A DNA stretch of 7,011 nucleotides. Source: Deltaproteobacteria bacterium (GTDB lineage: Bacteria > Desulfobacterota > Desulfobulbia > Desulfobulbales > UBA5123). The first letter of the stretch is position 1. Every line of letters starts with the position of its first letter. Positions 5,621 through 7,011 of this stretch are shown here, piece by piece. The stretch is from contig JAJYKH010000143.1 in assembly GCA_021788685.1 (NCBI GenBank), positions 1-7,011 on the forward strand. Direction: 5' to 3'. Made by a program: the position numbers and the translations under genes. Below the pieces are notes generated by a model. That model was not told the DNA's origin. It ran no database searches and saw only the letters and a list, made by a program, of their open reading frames with translations.

Positions 5621-5634
5621 GGGGGGAAACGACA

Positions 5635-7011
5635 ATGCACACCGCAGGCACCAATGGCTCCGTTGCAGCCAGGCAGACCGGAAACCCGGAGGATCACGGG
5701 ATCAAGCCGGTGGCTTCCCTGTTCACGCTCCACCATCTGCAGCACGCCATCGAGCGGGGGCGCCGCGTTCTTCTTTCCCGGCAGCATGCCGATGGGTACT
5801 GGGTTTTCGACCTGGAGGCGGACTGCACCATCTCGGCCGAGTACCTGCTCCTGCAGGCCTATCTCGGCCGCCCGGTGCCGGCCGGGGTCAGGGAGGGGAT
5901 CGCCCGCCACCTCCGCCGGGCGCAGCTGTCCTCCGGAGGGTGGCCGCTGTTCGCGGAGGGGGCGCCGGATCTCAGCGCCTCGGTGAAGGCCTATTTCGCC
6001 CTGAAGCTCGCGGGCGACGATCCGGAGCTTTCCCACATGGCCAAAGCCCGGGCCTTCATCCTGGCGCAGGGCGGGGCCGCCCGGACCAACGTCTTCACCC
6101 GCATCACCCTGGCGCTCTTCGGCCAGGTCCCCTGGCGGACCCTGCCGGCCATGCCGCCGGAAATCATGCTGCTGCCGGAGTGGTTCTTCTTCCACCTTCA
6201 CAAGGTGTCCTACTGGTCCCGGACGGTCATCGTGCCGCTCCTGATTCTCTATGCCCGGCGGCCGGTCCGCAGCCTGCCGCCCGAGAAGGGGATCGCCGAG
6301 CTGTTTCTGGACCCGCCCGCCCGGCTCGACCACCTCGACCGGTTCGCGGCCGGCAGCTGGCGCAAGAGCTTTTTTCTCCTCCTCGACCGGGGACTCAAGC
6401 GGATGGAGCCGCTGTGGCCAGCCGGCCTCAGGCGGAAGGCGGAAGAAAGGGCCGAGGCATGGACCCGGGAACGGATGCGGGGGGAGGGCGGGATCGGCGC
6501 CATTTTCCCGGCCATGGCCAACGCGGTGATGGCCTTGAAGTCCGTCGGCTGTCCGGATGACGATCCCGACTTCCAGCGGGGGCTGAAGGCGCTGGACGAC
6601 CTTCTCCTCCGGCGGGATGACGAGCATCTTTGCCAGCCGTGCAATTCTCCCATCTGGGACAGCTGCCTCGGCCTCAACGCCATTCTGGAGTCCGGGCTCG
6701 AACCGGGCCACCATTCGGCGGCCAAGGCGGTGGACTGGCTCATGGCCCAGCAGCATTCCGCCCCGGGGGACTGGGCGCGCAGGAACCCGGGACTGGCGCC
6801 GGGCGGCTGGGCCTTTCAGTTCGAGAACGGCTTCTACCCGGACGTGGATGACACCTCGATGGTGCTCACCGCCCTGCTGCGGGCCGGTCTCTCCGCTCCG
6901 GCCGACCCCCGCCTCGCCCGGGCGGTGGAATGGATGCTCGGGATGCAGAGCGGAGACGGTGGCTGGGGGGCGTTCGACATCGACAACGACTCGCTCCACC
7001 TCAACGACATC
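5635..7011 (+). CDS. shc: Squalene-hopene cyclase, N-terminal 459 residues (cut by window end)
   Basis: Cyclises squalene to hopene/hopanol in one step, the committing reaction of hopanoid synthesis; monotopic inner-membrane enzyme. The catalytic acid motif DVDDT is at residues 403-407, within GFYPDVDDT. Repeated QW-type motifs are visible at 50-56, 97-103 and 438-444 (QSGDGGW, followed by GAFDIDN). Further family blocks are GIGAIFPAMANAVMALKS, CQPCNSPIWDS and PGGWAFQFENG. Known cyclases have about 630-720 residues, so roughly 30% of the C-terminus, including the His that assists the catalytic Asp, lies beyond the window; no stop or frameshift is seen. The frame is open from 5521, with ATGs at 5560 (GAGG six bases upstream), 5587 and 5635; 5635 is preferred because the 25 preceding codons include rare CGA, TTA, AGG and ACA. 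It is divergent from the hpnM-like gene. Confidence 0.95.
   Translation, partial: MHTAGTNGSVAARQTGNPEDHGIKPVASLFTLHHLQHAIERGRRVLLSRQHADGYWVFDLEADCTISAEYLLLQAYLGRPVPAGVREGIARHLRRAQLSSGGWPLFAEGAPDLSASVKAYFALKLAGDDPELSHMAKARAFILAQGGAARTNVFTRITLALFGQVPWRTLPAMPPEIMLLPEWFFFHLHKVSYWSRTVIVPLLILYARRPVRSLPPEKGIAELFLDPPARLDHLDRFAAGSWRKSFFLLLDRGLKRMEPLWPAGLRRKAEERAEAWTRERMRGEGGIGAIFPAMANAVMALKSVGCPDDDPDFQRGLKALDDLLLRRDDEHLCQPCNSPIWDSCLGLNAILESGLEPGHHSAAKAVDWLMAQQHSAPGDWARRNPGLAPGGWAFQFENGFYPDVDDTSMVLTALLRAGLSAPADPRLARAVEWMLGMQSGDGGWGAFDIDNDSLHLNDI

Larger units (their letters stand above)
4996..5634. other. 639-base divergent intergenic region between hpnM-like gene and shc
   Basis: No convincing gene is seen. 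It holds the candidate minus-strand promoter at 5246-5273, the candidate plus-strand promoter at 5386-5415, competing inverted repeats at 5163-5217, a weaker inverted repeat GTCGG/CCGAC at 5529-5558 and a tight hairpin at 5603-5620. Its middle part, roughly 5220-5420, is clearly more A/T-rich than the genes on either side, as expected of a control region. Short open frames here lack ribosome sites and use rare codons. Confidence 0.7.

Noticed and set aside
5280..6560. 426-codon plus-strand frame spanning the intergenic region into shc
   Set aside because: Overlaps shc out of frame, and its product has no domain pattern.
5596..6999. 467-codon open frame on the minus strand antisense to shc
   Set aside because: Shadow of the high-GC cyclase gene: its composition is Pro/Gly/Arg-rich with no recognisable domain, while the plus frame has clear cyclase motifs.

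Overview
The window is high-GC bacterial DNA with tightly packed genes. Proteobacterial traits include a squalene-hopene cyclase, an HpnM/MlaC-type periplasmic protein, an entericidin-type small lipoprotein, and several Sec signal peptides. A Gammaproteobacterium or close relative is my best guess, but the sequence alone does not prove it. The first nine bases match the 3' end of the Illumina adapter, so the window probably begins at the end of a draft or metagenomic contig.

Layout: (1) 50-1372, plus strand: an alpha/beta hydrolase with an Asp nucleophile, then a four-helix membrane protein 21 bases downstream, probably one operon. (2) 1468-3181, minus strand: a Cys-rich secreted protein of unknown function, then a glycosidase of the amylo-alpha-1,6-glucosidase/GH100-like type, converging on the first pair. 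(3) 3306-3612, plus strand: a complete small unit of promoter, 43-residue entericidin-like lipoprotein and intrinsic terminator. (4) 3756-4995, minus strand: a hemerythrin-domain protein and an HpnM/MlaC-like periplasmic protein. (5) 4996-5634: a 639-base divergent intergenic region with candidate promoters in both directions and several hairpins. (6) 5635-7011, plus strand: squalene-hopene cyclase, cut by the window end after 459 residues.

How the genes fit together: the cyclase makes hopanoids from squalene, and the HpnM/MlaC-like protein is of the kind found with hopanoid genes and with lipid trafficking across the periplasm, so the divergent pair plausibly serves the outer envelope. The entericidin-like lipoprotein, the hemerythrin protein and the hpnM-like gene have -10 boxes of the TATACT/CTACACT kind. 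The last two share an identical 10-base extended -10 element, which hints at joint stationary-phase or stress control. The other genes look like unrelated housekeeping or accessory functions.

I see no CRISPR array, tRNA, rRNA, insertion sequence or phage gene, and no convincing new multi-gene system. The least explained items are the secreted protein with three C-x2-[FW]-D-x5-C repeats, the hydrolase/membrane-protein pair, and the structured leader upstream of the hpnM-like gene.
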